This document shows positions 1 through 12,000 of a DNA stretch of 64,000 bases, in pieces. How positions within the stretch are numbered: position 1 is the stretch's first letter; each line of letters begins with the position of its first letter. Both the position numbers and the translations under genes were made by a program. This DNA is from Tubiluchus corallicola. Lineage: Eukaryota; Priapulida; Priapulimorpha; Priapulimorphida; Tubiluchidae. The notes beneath the pieces are model-generated. The model had not been told where the DNA came from. It did not search any database and saw only the letters and a program-made list of their open reading frames with translations. The stretch spans positions 649,167 to 713,166 of the forward strand of contig JAQGDQ010002370.1 in the NCBI GenBank assembly GCA_030141605.1, written 5' to 3'.

Positions 1-30
1 CACTGACTTATCCGGTAGTGGAACGGGAAA
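1..30 (+). CDS. Gene A, penultimate exon (3' piece, cut by window edge)
   Basis: Reading from base 2 gives T-D-L-S-G-S-G-T-G followed by two bases of a split codon, and a consensus donor GTAAGT begins at base 31. This aligns with the end of exon 2 of gene B (T-A-L-T-G-H-G-V-G), which is also cut in phase 2. Joined to the exon at 825 the split codon becomes AAT (Asn), giving N-Y-R-R where gene B has S-Y-R-R. The rest of the gene, including any signal peptide, lies left of the window. Confidence 0.72.
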
Positions 31-824
31 GTAAGTACTGTGTTTACTATTTACAATGGGTTGTCATTCTTTAGGGAAGAAATTTGTAATTGTAATGTTT
101 TGGCGATTTTGTTCACAATCCACTACAGGGAGCAGTTTGCGAATGCATTGTGTCTTTCTGGAAAGCTTACAGTGACTCCAATAATCTCTAAACTAATACG
201 TCCTTTTACTGTTAAGAATGTATGCTGGGCATAAAGTTTATATGCTTGACGAACCGATTTAAATGAGCATTGCACTTTGTAGTAAAAACAAATGTATCAA
301 ACATTACATAAACACTTCTTATATTCTGTTTGAAGCTCGTTAACTATATTTTTTATGGTTTAAGCACGGTAACACATCAACTGAGTGTATTCGTTCACCA
401 CGTAAGTCACCATTTCGTATTTATTTACTGACTGTCAGTTGATTAACTATCAGCTTCACGGCCGCTAAGCTGCTGTTTTGCTGAAACGTTAATTACATTA
501 CTTTAGCGGCTAAACAACAGGTAGTCATTTTATTGGCCCTGGCTCATCAGTTACTTTGACTAATTACCAACAATCAAACCGTACTCAATGATAACAATTT
601 TATTGGGTATGCTAATAATTATGTTGAGTAACTTGATCCATTGCCAAGTAGAAGCAGAGATATAGATGCTGGTACTATTTAGTCAAGCGTATTCAGCATG
701 ATTTGCACTTCATTTTCTTTGTTTGTTGGTTTATCTGTTTGCATTTGTTTGTTCATCCTTCGTGTGCTGCTTACAACTTTAGTGCTTTGCTAACTTATGT
801 TACATGTTTTACCTTTATTTTCAG

Positions 825-1107
825 TTACCGTAGGCAGTTGAGTTTTCAAAACGGAGAAGAAAATGGAAGCTACGTGAGAGCGATTGATTACAGAAGCAGA
901 CCAGAGTTTGATGACAAAGATGACGGGGAGATCCTTCCGGATCGCAGCTTTTTCACTAATTACGGCCGTTTTGGTTCAGCGCGTGGAACAAAAACGCATT
1001 CCAGTCAGGCAAAAAAGATAACTTTTGGACTTCCCCATTATGGATCTCTTTCTGATGTGCGTCCAACTGCGAAACGATATACGAAAACTTATTCTAGAAG
1101 ATATTAA
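825..1107 (+). CDS. Gene A, terminal exon; secreted-family paralog of gene B
   Basis: The exon follows the acceptor TTTTATTTTCAG and runs in phase 2 to TAA at 1105-1107. It encodes about 93 residues that align along their length with the last exon of gene B: YRR, then Y-R-x-R-P-x-F-D-[DE], then D-D-G-x-x-L-P-x-R-x-F-F-T-N-x-G-R-F. The tail is basic and Tyr/Arg-rich (S-R-R-Y at the end), whereas gene B ends G-S-P-N-I-I. Function is unknown. A longer ORF opens at 703, but the reading before 825 is hydrophobic and unrelated, as expected for intron. Gene A converges on gene B with about 630 bp between the two stop codons. Confidence 0.8.
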
Positions 1108-1400
1108 CATGTTTCTTAATTCTCGTTATACTACAAAAACATTTCTTAAAGCGACAGTCACTTGTGCTAGACTGCTAGTACAGATAGAAGTATATGTATC
1201 ATTATTAATATTTTTAGTATAGTTGTTTGTAGCATAGTGAACTTGACGCATTCACTCTAAATTGTGTTGTGGTGTAATGACGTATTGCAAAAAATTTTGA
1301 ATTTTTTTAAAAAAAGCTCCGTGCGTTGCATAAGAAGCTATGGTGCTACAGTAATAGAGTGTACAAAAAACAATATTTATAAGCATAAGTGGTACTTAGA

Positions 1401-1406
1401 TTTATT
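1401..1406 (-). terminator. Possible poly(A) signal of gene B
   Basis: TTTATT on the plus strand reads AATAAA on the minus strand, about 335 bases past the gene B stop. If used, the gene B transcript would run past the candidate gene A poly(A) site. Confidence 0.3.
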
Positions 1407-1461
1407 GATTTTACCTGGTTAAGTAAATTACTCTTATTTATAAACTTATATAATATTACAT

Positions 1462-1467
1462 AATAAA
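1462..1467 (+). terminator. Possible poly(A) signal of gene A
   Basis: AATAAA on the plus strand, about 355 bases after the gene A stop. Another plus-strand AATAAA lies near 1697. Confidence 0.35.
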
Positions 1468-1740
1468 GTGAGCATAGTTTTCACTGATATTTGCTGAATG
1501 TAAATTGGCAATTGAGTTTGCTAACATTTTTAAAACAAGAATTTTAACTAAAACATTCTCTGAAAACTCTAATAACACACAAGGCTTAACGGTAAGCAAA
1601 TTACCATACAAATTATTCTTCATACTGTAAAAAACGAATTACTAATAAAAATGTGGAACTATATGAATTTTTCCTGAGAATAGAAAAGTGCTGAACAATA
1701 AAATACGTGCCCTGGTTTGTCTTTCATAATCACACAGCAT

Positions 1741-2020
1741 TTAAATAATATTAGGCGAGCCCAACCGTCTCTCTAATGCCCCAACTCTCTTCAAGTTGCC
1801 AAGATTGGGGATGCCAAATCTGTTAGAGTTGGCAGCAATTTCGGCGGCTTCCGCTTGTTCCTCCTCAGTTGGGAAGCGTCCTCTATTTGTGAAGAACAAC
1901 CGACCAGGAAGGGAAGAGCCATCGTCGTTCTCGTCGAAGCCAGGTCTGTATCTGTAGTCGAGAACTCTGTTGTATTTGCCCGATTCTGGTCCAAGAATAT
2001 AACCAAGGTTTCTGCGGTAG
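1741..2020 (-). CDS. Gene B exon 3 (terminal)
   Basis: Acceptor TTTTTCAG. The split codon AG|C gives Ser at the start of S-Y-R-R-N-L-G-Y. The exon runs to TAA at 1743-1741. This is the block shared with gene A and, more distantly, with gene C exon 4. Confidence 0.88.
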
Positions 2021-3211
2021 CTGAAAAACATCAGTAATGTAATTTTCTTGTCAAACTATCTACTTTATTTTAGCCGTTTTCTTACATTTCAGTCAAAATG
2101 TCTGAGTTTCACTGTGTTACTTTTTTTACTAACAATTATTTATCCTCAAGTTAGTCGTTTTGCCCCCTGCTGAAGATGCTCTTTGGGTTTAGGTTTAGAC
2201 CTTCAAATTCGTATTGAAAGTGCAATACTTTACAAGCCTACAGAAGGGCTTAGGACATGGAGCTTTCAGTCGGTCCGGCCAACCTGTTTCGCAATACGGT
2301 AATAAATCAACCAAATAAAAAAGTCTATCACTCGATCAATCAATAATTCATTCAATCAACCAATCAGTCAGTCAAAGAAACTGGCTAATCGTCTTATACC
2401 TTCCTACTCCGTGTCCCGTTAAAGCTGTCATGTGTTCTCCTTTCTCCTGATCGCTGAAAAACTGCTGTGCTGGTTTGTTTTCGAATTGTTCCCTCCTTTC
2501 AAACTGTCTCAGATTTGGACCATTGTAATCATCCAGTCTAGCACGGCGGAGATACGTATTGTGGCTAATTTCATCATCAATGTCCTTGTAAGTTGTAGCC
2601 CTCTCCTTGGACTTGAAGCGCTGGTCTTTGGGAATATCATAGTACAGGTTTCGATCAAAAAGGCTGAAGCGTTCGTCTTCGTCGGCAAGTTTTGCTCGTA
2701 CAGTGTCGGACGCATACTCGGCGTCCGGATGTTTTAGAACTCTTTCCGGTAAACCATTGCCCCGCATTTCCGTGTAGTATGATGGGGGCATGTACATAGC
2801 AGACGTGCTTATCTGCAAATACATTTTCCTTTTAGTAGTATAAATAAACTTCGAAATGAGTAAGTAACAGCTAATTAACACACAAGCAAAAATGGTTCAG
2901 GCATTTCAGCATTACGATTTTATCACGGGATTACACGTCAATTGTAAACCGCAATGATGCATTGAATTGCGTTATTTTCATGTAGCAAATACCATGTTTT
3001 ACAGATTTATTTCTGGTCACGATGTTAACTTTTTCAAAACATTTTCAAACCACTGTCAAACATTTTAATAAAATGAAATAAAGTTATAAGTAATTGGCAG
3101 CTAAATTTGTAATATTAAAAGTAACCTAAAATTTAGCTGAACTGGAATAAAAATTGACATAGAAATTTCACTTACCCATAGAAATGCAAAAAGTCCAACA
3201 AAAGCAAGCAT
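1741..3211 (-). CDS. Gene B: three-exon gene, 242-aa secreted Tyr/Arg/Asp-rich protein of unknown family
   Basis: Exons on the minus strand are 3211-3176, 2812-2400 and 2020-1741 (36 + 413 + 280 nt = 243 codons with stop). Every junction is GT..AG and the phases close. Residues 1-12 plus the start of exon 2 form a signal peptide (M-L-A-F-V-G-L-F-A-F-L-W, then I-S-T-S-A). The mature protein is polar, rich in Tyr, Arg, Asp and Glu, and has no cysteine that I can see. Visible blocks are L-Y-Y-D-I-P-K-D-Q-R-F near residue 68 and Y-R-x-R-P-G-F-D-E-N-D-D-G near 175. Dibasic pairs (LRRA, ERRE, YRRN, ERRL) could be processing sites. Gene C has the same order of blocks, and gene A shares the last exon. 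I do not recognise the family; a cuticle, extracellular-matrix or precursor role is speculation. Confidence 0.85.
2400..2812 (-). CDS. Gene B exon 2
   Basis: Acceptor TTTGCAG, donor GTATAAG, ending in phase 2. It encodes the N-terminal two thirds of the mature protein. The block L-Y-Y-D-I-P corresponds to D-Y-Y-D-I-P in gene C exon 2. The 413 nt match gene C exons 2 plus 3 (392 nt), so C has an extra intron here or B has lost one. Confidence 0.87.
3176..3211 (-). CDS. Gene B exon 1 (signal peptide)
   Basis: ATG plus 11 hydrophobic codons, ending exactly in phase 0 before GTAAG. Too short to be found as an ORF. Recognised because the analogous first exon of gene C has the same role, phase and place. 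Confidence 0.82.
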
Positions 3212-3301
3212 GATTCCTGTCTTTTTTCTAACTTTGTTCTAACTCAACGTTGTTACCGCTGTCACCTCAGCTAACTGTGATACTGCAGTGATCGGATTTC
3301 A

Positions 3302-3310
3302 CTTTTATTC
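3302..3310 (-). promoter_or_regulatory. Possible TATA-like box of gene B
   Basis: Reads GAATAAAAG on the minus strand about 95 bases before the gene B ATG, a spacing similar to the clearer TATAAA of gene C. Weak evidence alone. Confidence 0.22.
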
Positions 3311-3311
3311 T

Positions 3312-4840
3312 ATTTCTCCAAGGCTTGACCTAATTAGTAGTTTTCTATTTGGCATCACGGATGACATCAGATCAACCTGATAAAGTTTGTGGGATGAACT
3401 GAAACAGGGCGATCAAGGTGAACCAGCGTCAGAACCTGGTAATTTCGGGATTCAATTGCAGGAATGACAAACAGGGTATCACTGTTTTCAAACCCGAAAC
3501 TAGCGCGTAATTACAGCTCACTCGTTGGCTGTAATTTTGATCAAATGACAATACATTAATTTGGTGAATTACTTGATGCTGAGGAGCGTTGATTAGGGGG
3601 TCAAAGACCATGGTTTGACCTTTCAGTAAGGCTAAAGGGAAAAGAACTACCCAGCTTACAACTGAGGCCGGTACGAGTTTGGATCGGCATACTGCCCAAC
3701 AGAAAATAAAACGCAGTAACTACAATTTTAACAGCATTGAGATTTTGATGCATTCTTACCAACAGATGGTGATCTAACTTCCTTTATAATGAAATTTCAT
3801 ACTTAGGCACTTGCTGTACAGAATATAAAAACAGTAAATTTTCGCCTTTGTTGCAGACTAAATAGCATTATCATCGTACACATTTATCTTCCACTCAATC
3901 ATAAACTTAAAAGAAGCTGTACTGCTAGTTGGCTATCTAGGAAAATTAAAGATCATTATCTACCAAGGCAGTAGGTTGTATTGAATCTATTTAATATTAC
4001 TTAGCAGTTAATTATATGCTCATGTTGTGTAGAAAATTTTATCTTCATTAGTACTTTCAAACGTCATGCAAAAATTTATTTGCATTTTTTTCAAAAGCAA
4101 AATTTTGTACTTCCTGCCCTTTATGCACGGCAGCATAGATTTTCTTATTACTCTTTTTAGTAATACTGCTTTTCAGATCGCTTTTAAAAATTTTCTTGTT
4201 AATAAAATTTGTTGCATGTATTGCGTTTTCTGCGTTGCCACACTGTAGCAAACTAGACTTTTGTCTATTTACCAGTGATGCCAATAGGTACTTTATTTAA
4301 AGCCATAATTATGTAGTCAGTAGATCAATAATTTTTTCATATAGAGAAACGTCAAGTTTGGTTCATATATCAGGTCCATACCAAGCAGTCGGAAATGAGT
4401 TACTAAGCTAACGTGTGCTAGGGCACTCCATGACAGGTTACCAAATCGTAAATCCTGTAAACGCCTACGAGGTAAAATGGTGATGATTTGGCTGGTTCAA
4501 TTCAGGACTTGCTGGAGGAATTCACCCAACTTCGTCAGTCATCAGTCTCGCTATAAAGTTCTGTGTAAAGGTGATCTCAACAAGCTCTTTAATTATGTTC
4601 GAAAGAAACGATGTCGTGCTAATGGGTATCCCCTTTAGAAGACGATACGGCTCTGTTATTACAGATGGCTAAAGCTAAGCCTAAACCCAATCTTTTGACA
4701 AATGCTTTGAATCCCATTTTGTTAAGGATAAAGGAGTGCTATTGTGGAAAGTAAGGTGCCGGTGCATGCATAGTTGACAGTTGTTGATTTCTTGTCAGCT
4801 GCAATTAAAAATGATAAGTGAACTGAAACCAGTGAACTGA
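3312..4840. other. Intergenic, nothing supported
   Basis: AT-rich spacer upstream of gene B. Only short chance ORFs were seen. From about 4500 it may contain the decayed 5' side of the LINE relic that follows. Confidence 0.5.
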
Positions 4841-4847
4841 TGTAAAG

Positions 4848-5230
4848 AAAAAACTGAATCCGGACGGCATACCGGTGGCATTAAAAAACATGGCGAATAA
4901 TGTATGTGTTCCATTGTTACTTATATTTCAAAAGTCATTTATAGATGGCGTAATACTTGATGTTTGGAAACTGGCTGAAGATATACCTATTTACACAAAG
5001 GGAGATTGGCCAGTATAATACAGGCAAGTATCACTCACGTGTATAAGCCGTAAATTAATGGACATGTATATTGTTGATAGTGCGCTACACCTTTAAAAAA
5101 ACAAAAGATTTATTGTTAAAAGAGCAACATGGCTTTTATCAAAACGATCTCCTACAACTCAATTTCTTGAATGTTTATATGACGTTGGGATTATAATATT
5201 TGACGTCCACAAAACACTAAATAGTTCTCT
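4848..5230 (+). mobile_element. Decayed non-LTR (LINE) reverse transcriptase fragment
   Basis: In frame from 4848 the reading is K-L-N-P-D-G-I-P, then L-L-L-I-F-Q-K-S-F, then V-W-K-L-A-E-D-I-P-I-Y-T-K-G-D, and after one stop Y-R-Q-V-S-L-T. These match the usual LINE pattern (GPDGIP..L..IFN.S...W..A.V.P..KKGD...YRPISLT). A K-E-Q-H-G-F block near 5118 matches the QHGF motif a little downstream. Several stops and frameshifts show it is dead. Which clade (CR1-like or other) is uncertain. Confidence 0.75.
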
Positions 5231-6649
5231 TTTTTGCAGTAATAGCATATGAGTTTTACTGTAACATTCATAATTATGGCATTTTGGAAATTAAAATGAA
5301 CATTTAAATAAGCATGACTTTTCAGAAATTCTTTAAAGGCCTTATCCTAGTGTTGGATTCGGCTTGTAGAATCTCGGACGGTACCAGCAGTGGGTGCGAA
5401 AAATGGTAGGACTTTATAAACGCATTATTCAATCTTAGTTTAACAATTTGCAACAAATGCTTAACAAGAAATTGTATAATAATACTAGTACGATAATGGT
5501 CATTAACATTTCATACATTTACAAAACAGGGTGTTCAGAAGAAGTTATCAGACGCTTTATATTTTCTTTTCTCTATTCTTTCAACAAAAAAATGTTTGAA
5601 AATAGGCACAGATAAACTTTTTGCCAATTCTTTCAATTGAATTAGACGTGAATCCGAAACGGACTACTACACTAATTGCGTTTGCCATTTTCGCTACTTT
5701 CGTCAAAGCATTTCTGCCGATGACTAACACATGAGTTTCGAACATCAGCAAGTACTACCATTCAAATGTTTGTACTATGACTTCTAATTGTTGTTTCGGG
5801 TTCACGAAGATGCGTTATTTTTGCCTGTTGTAGCCCTGTAAAAATTTTGCATTGTTAAATCCATCAAATCTGTAATGAGTCGAAAGAGCCTCGGAGACGG
5901 AGCCAGTGTCGGTACCTTACATTGAGAAAGCCTCTCCCACCCCATGAGTAGCGAATAAGGGCTGCTGAAAAATTACATTGCTAATAATGAAAAAAATACT
6001 GGTCCATATGCTACTTGAATTACCACTAAACTTCAGATGGTCATCGAAGGAGCTCTTGGCGGATGAGATTTTGCGCTTTACTTTCTAAGGTTACTGTCGT
6101 CAAACAGCAACGGCGGTTCTTGTCAAAGATAAATAAAATAATTGTCAAAGGACCTTTTTGATACATGTAAGGACTTGCTGAGATTGGAGAAAAATTAAAA
6201 AGAAGATTAGAAACCAAAGTGCATAGTGATCTTTGAGACACCCCATAAATAGTTTGTATGGTGGCATTACAAAAACGAAGCTAGAGAAACATGCAAGTCA
6301 TTAAATTTGTCTTGAATAGTTTTATAGGTTTATAGCAATTCAAGAACTCGTTATCAATCGTGTTTAATTGTAACAAATGCTAGGAAACGGGCACGAGAAA
6401 ACACGGGCGAAAATTTATTTTCGGTGAGGAAAAGCTTTTTCTTCTGCTGAACAATACGTCAAGTGTAATGATAACTTTCAAAAATATGCAGATTACAGCT
6501 GCATATACTAAACAATATAATCACAAGGAAAAGCGTATCTGCGGGACCTGACGCAGGTTTATATTACATCTCGCGTACAAACCATTTGAGTACTGGAATC
6601 CATTGATAGTCTATTGGTGATAGCTGAAATCACGCTTTCAGAACATTAG
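5231..6649. other. Intergenic, nothing supported
   Basis: AT-rich sequence with no ORF or repeat that I could tie to a family. Confidence 0.5.
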
Positions 6650-7050
6650 TAAACTTCACAATAATGTTCTTTACACCATGCTGAATAAAAATCAGCCTCT
6701 CTTTCATAATTTTTTGTCATGGACATCACGTAATTTGTCACTCTTAGCTTTTGAAATTGGAGCCGTCTGTAAACGGCGTCCCCAAAGTACCTTTAATTCC
6801 ATTTAAATAACATTTTGAGGGGCGCCCCTAAAATAGCTCCCATATAAATTTATACGACACTTCAGACAACCAGTGAAGGCTAAATTTATAATTTATTTTC
6901 AAATTGGTGCATTTTTTAAAGGTTAAGTATTGCCCTTAATTAAGATACCCAAAAATCAATTTAAATCATATTCTGAGGCAATCAATGAAACTTTAGGAAA
7001 ATGTGTTCTTTACACCTTATTGGATAAAGATTAGTAGTTCTAATAATGAA
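6650..7050 (-). repeat. Repeat array, minus-oriented copies of the GGGGCGCCC unit
   Basis: Read on the minus strand, this stretch holds diverged copies of the unit at 7620-8345. Examples are GGTACTTTGGGGACGCCG near 6800 and the 'ATCTTTATyCA.TAAGG.GT.AAG' segment near 7010-7045 and again near 6680. It faces the plus-oriented array across about 570 bp. Confidence 0.6.
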
Positions 7051-7619
7051 TTTGATGCCCTTAAAGTAAATAAAAATTTTTTAACCTAAATGTACCGTAA
7101 CAGATGACATTTTTAAATATATAGTTACGATTATTCATAGACTACAAGATTTTTCCAGTTGCCTCCTGTGCAGCTGTATGAATAAATCACCCATGTTTAA
7201 CTTTTCAAGAATTTCCGTATCTGGCACTTAGTCCCACAGATAGAGATGATATTATAGTATTGTCAAGATAGCAGAAATTATCAACAATGGGTATATCTAC
7301 TACATTAACCTGGAAAATACTTTGAGTAGGTGAGTCTGAGTGACACATTGTTAACTGTTTGCTTAGAATCAACAGTGATATCAAATTCTTTTGCTGTCAA
7401 AGCGAAAAGCAGTCGAGTAGGTTTTGAAAAGCTCTCTGTGTATTAGCAACGATGACAGTACCATCAGTTCTCTAATTGCTGTTGATTGTGAATTTTGTAA
7501 ACGCCCGCAATCTGGATAAATTGAAAAGTTGACCATCTGGATGTCCTTTTTACACAGTAAGGTGCAAAGAAAACTTTTGCAAAATTTGACAGATATTCTG
7601 AAAGACTGATTTAAATTGA

Positions 7620-8345
7620 TATTGAGACTTTTTAGGGGCGCCCTCTACAAAAAAGCATAATTTGAAGACTTACGAATTAATTATAAATACATATATGTAA
7701 TGTTTATTGTTTATGCGCCATTGATGTTTATTCAGTAAGGAGTGAAGAACATTTTTGCAAAGTTTCATTGATGAGCTCAAAATGTAATTTACATTGAATT
7801 GGGGGGTACTTTTAGGGGCGCCCTTTACAAACGGCTCTGATTTAAAAACTTAAGAATAACTGATGAGTGATTTTCATGATCAAATTCGTTATTTAAGAGC
7901 CACTGATCTTTATTCATAAGAAGTAAAAAATGTTTTCGCAAAGTTTCATTGATATGCTAAAATGTGATTTAAATTGATTAATGGGGTGGAATTTTTTAGG
8001 AGTGCCTTCCACAAATGGCTTTCTCCAATTTAAAAAGCTTATGACTGATTTCCTTTACAAAATTCATTATTTAGGAGCCATTGATGAGCTCAAAATGTTA
8101 TTTACATTGATTTGGGGGTACTTTTAGGGGCGCCCTTTACAAACAGCTCTAATTCAAAAACTTAAGAATTACAAATACGTTATCTCCATGATTAAATTTA
8201 TTATTCAAGAGCCATTGATCTTTATTCAGTAAGGACTAAAGATCCTCCAGTAAGGTAGATCAAAGTTTCTTTTGGGGACGCCTCTACAAACGCCTCCAAT
8301 TAAAAAACTTAAGAGTGACAAACAAGTGATCTCCATTAGGCTGTC
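7620..8345 (+). repeat. Imperfect tandem repeat, plus-oriented, units of about 130-185 bp
   Basis: Successive units begin TTAGGGGCGCCCT-TACAAA near 7633, 7813, 7997, 8124 and 8270. Each continues with AATTT-AAAAACTTAAGA, a TTATTTAAGAGCCATTGATCT-like part and GCAAAGTTTCATTGAT. The units are diverged and some are shortened. It is an old array; no coding content. Confidence 0.75.
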
Positions 8346-8859
8346 AGTGGATATGCATTTCTCAAGTAGATTTTTGCAGTGCTAAAAAGTAAAAGAAAAA
8401 TGATAGCGAAAATAAAAAAATCGTAAATTAGAAAAATCATTAGATAGAAAAGTCAAAATAATAAGGACGACGTTAGCAAGGCAAGGTAGTCCTGGCAAAG
8501 ACAATAACAAAAAGATAAGAGACAGCAGATCAGATAATAAAGACAAAATATAAAAAAGTGAATTGCAACAAGACAACGGTTTTTAGTCAGCATATTAGTT
8601 TATTTGTTCAAAACACAATGTCATCAAACTGGTAAACATAGAATAGAAGGACATTGAGTTCTTTAGGTTATTGTTTAAAGCAAATTTATTTCTTGATTTT
8701 TGCTTGGTTTATGTAAGACGTATGTCAGTTACAATAAAAATTAATATTATTGTGAAAAGTAATTTAACATTTTTCGTCAGTCTAACATCAGTCTAGAAGC
8801 TCGTTTTGCAGTGCAGCTCGACATGTCTGCGAATTGATACAAAATCATATATAACATGA
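8346..8859. other. Intergenic downstream of gene C
   Basis: A/T-rich spacer with an A-rich segment at 8380-8560. No gene seen. Confidence 0.5.
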
Positions 8860-8865
8860 TTTATT
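8860..8865 (-). terminator. Probable poly(A) signal of gene C
   Basis: AATAAA on the minus strand, about 40 bases after the gene C stop codon at 8906-8904, so the 3' UTR is likely short. Confidence 0.5.
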
Positions 8866-8903
8866 TTTAAAATTTCATAATTAATTTTATAATAATGTTC
8901 ATA

Positions 8904-9045
8904 TTATTCAACATTAGTAGGAAGCCTGACAAACACTCCCTGCCGATTATATTGAAATTGCGCCACAGGCGTATTGTTAGGTATATCATCAGTAGAAGAG
9001 TAGAAATTGTTCTCATCATCAACATAGCCATCATAATTTTCCTCC
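8904..9045 (-). CDS. Gene C exon 6 (terminal)
   Basis: Acceptor TTGTTTCAG. The split codon AG|G gives Arg, then E-E-N-Y-D-G-Y-V-D-D-E and a final F-V-R-L-P-T-N-V-E before TAA. A different frame across these bases is open but does not match the phase. Confidence 0.82.
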
Positions 9046-12000
9046 CTGAAACAACGAATAAAAAATTTAACAACGCTTTCGTCTTAAGTCCTGTCTACAT
9101 AGCTACAATCAGAAAGCAAAGACTTCCTGGCTTTGTTTTTCATCTTGTATTTAATGAAAAGAAAAGCAATAAGAAAAAAGTACATTGCTTGTATAAATTT
9201 TTCAGAGTTGCTTCACTCACATCATTGTCGGTATCTTTTATTAAAGTCCTCCAGTAACGTTTCCCTAAATATCTATTTTTCAGACAGAAAGGGAGTATTT
9301 TTAATGCTAATATTTGTTGCGATAATGACTGAGTGAACAAAAAACGCACATTCCACCTAAAGCTGCCGTTGGTGTCTGATAACTCCTAGCTAAAGTAAAG
9401 CCGGGTACAAATAAGTTTCCACTTCTATAATCGTCAGATCTCTAGCTTGTACTAGCGTGCTTCAAATGTTGCTTGAATGTGATTTTTGATGTTTGAAGAC
9501 ATTTTGTTGTGTGTGCGCTGTGTCTTACCTTAGATAATATCCATGAGGAGAGTCAGAAGAACCAACATTGTCAACAGTTGTATCGTCTATAGAATCGCCA
9601 GAAAACGCAATGGATCTCGAGAGATCCTCAGAAGGTACGACTGCAGCGTTCTCATCAGAGTCCAAATTGTAAAATCCAGTCTCACGAATGTCATCAATTA
9701 GAGCAGGTTGGCGAATTATTTCCAACCCTTCTGAATACCTAGCGTTATGATCTTGTTCAGAGTAGTTTAGTAATGTATCTCCAGTCATGGGAACCATAAC
9801 AACATAAACAGCTCTGGCAGCCTTATCAGGTTGCTCACCATCATACTCTGTAAGCTCTTCATTTATTATCTCTGCTTTGGCATTGTGTAAAGGGTAGGCA
9901 CTAACGTACATGAAAACGGGAGCAATTGTGTCTGCATCATCCTCATTACCGAGGTGAGCTAACTCACCTTCAAAAGATAAATAGCGATCGTCAATGTTGT
10001 CTGCGGTCGCATCATCTGATGTATCGCTAGAAGCGCCATTAATGTGACCAGTGAGTAACAAGTGAAATCCGGGTCTGAGTGGAGAATCTTCTTCACTTTT
10101 TATGCTTGGGCTAAAGTTCACTTTATTTTCGTTTTCATCTGTCTGCTCATTATCAGGGAAGGTGCTTTGTGCAGAGGATTCGTTTGGAATGACTTCGAAC
10201 TTATTTACATTCTCAACTTTAGAATTTGGTATTATTTCGAACCCTGTACTAAAAGGTAGTTTCACCTCACTTCTGATACTGAATCTCTCATCATTTGGCT
10301 GCACCAGAAAGTGGTCTGGGCTCGGAACTCCGAGAGTTTTGAAAAAATGGCTTCCATCTAGTTTACTATACTGATCTGTTCCGCCATCTTCAGCCTGTGG
10401 TTGAATATATTCAAAAGGTTGTCCAGTCTCACGCATAGGTATAAAGAAACTTGATGACGTTTCTTGAGATATAGCTGGATTGAAGTTTTTGTTTGCCAAT
10501 TTCGCAATACTCGATGGAATAAATGAAAACGTTGGATCTCCCTCATGTGGAATAAATTTATACCTAATACCACGAGAAGTGTCTTCTAGATTTAATTCAT
10601 CTGTGATCATTCTTGCGTGTCCTGCAAAACTTTCAGCCGCATGTCCTCTTTGTTGTTCGTCAAATGAGTCTTGGTTTTCTACATCAATTGACGTTGCATT
10701 ATAATCTACTGGAGCATCTCCTAGTTTCATGATGACGTAATACTGTTCCAGAAGAACTGGCGGGTCTTGTTCTGAAATGGGGTTGTTATCGCCGTCATCA
10801 TTTTTGTTATCAGAAAATTTTTCTGCAATAAAGACAATAAAAGAAATACAACAATAACGAACGTTGTAGATGTTTATAGAATTCGTCTTTTGCCTTACCT
10901 TACCTTACCTCATCTTTCTTACTTTACCTTACTTTTCCTCACCTTACCCTACCTTACCTTACCTAATCTTACGTTAGCTTACCATGCCTTGCCTTGCCTT
11001 ATCTTACATACTAATGTCATATAAGGCAAGGCAAACAAAATCGTGTAAGTCAAGACAATTGCTTTGGCTTCAAATTACTGGCCCAAACTGTCATAATTGT
11101 AGAACACGGTTCTAGCAGCAGTTGTTTATGCACATTGCCCTTTACCCAGGAAACCACAAGTATTAACATGATCTGCATACATGCTGCTTGGTATAGTGCA
11201 AAATTACACACTTCTGAACCTATTGAAATATAAATTGTGAAATTTAATCCACCTCTATCGATAAATAGCGCCCTGTCTGGCAGTCTAAATTGATCGTCTT
11301 CTTCCCCTCTGACGTCGTACTCTTTAGGAACGGTGTAACTGTAACTTCTATCGCCACCGTGTGTCTCGTCTTCAAGGTTTGCTTCAAGGTGACTGAAGTA
11401 GCTGCAAACAATAGTTACATGATCACGATATGACAGTGCTGGTAGCGTGACAATGCAACAAGGTACTTTGCCTGTTAAACTTGGCCAATAAATTTATTTT
11501 TATCAATTAAATAAAAATTAGCTAAATGCGGTGGAATACTGATATCACGTATGGCCAGGTTTTTTCAGGTATTGATAATCTAAACTTTTATTGGTACATA
11601 GATCCAACAATAAGTTTATCATTTTTTGATTAGTAAATACTAATTAGTGAACGATAAAAGTCACCTGAGACTACCCATTATATGTATATGATCTGGCAAG
11701 GGAATAGCAGTTTTTAACCTAGCCACATCAGTAGATGAATGCGAGCACCCAATAGAATAGAGAGCACAAAGAAGAAAGCTGTCACCACGCATGACAGGCC
11801 ACTTACTTGCCGGTAGTGTCGTTATTCAGTTTTCTCTCCTTTCCACTTTCTTCAAAAGTAACTAAATAATCGTTTCTAGTATCACTAAAATCGACCTTCC
11901 GGTTGTAATGCTTTACACTGTCGCCGTCTTGCTCATCTGAGCGAAACTGGATAAGAAAAACGAAATGAATATATAAATTTATCATATTCTATTGTCATTA

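Larger units (their letters stand above)
1108..1740. other. Convergent intergenic gap between genes A and B
   Basis: AT-rich spacer that must hold both 3' UTRs. No further coding signal was seen. An AATAAA on each strand suggests that the two 3' UTRs may overlap. Confidence 0.6.

Noticed and set aside
703-824. N-terminal extension of the gene A terminal ORF
   Set aside because: Hydrophobic reading with no match in paralogs; the acceptor at 821-824 and the phase match to the exon at 1-30 show it is intron.
8867-9073. 68-aa Met/Ile/Leu minus-strand ORF over gene C exon 6
   Set aside because: Out of phase with exon 5; the phase-compatible frame gives an acidic tail like the rest of gene C.
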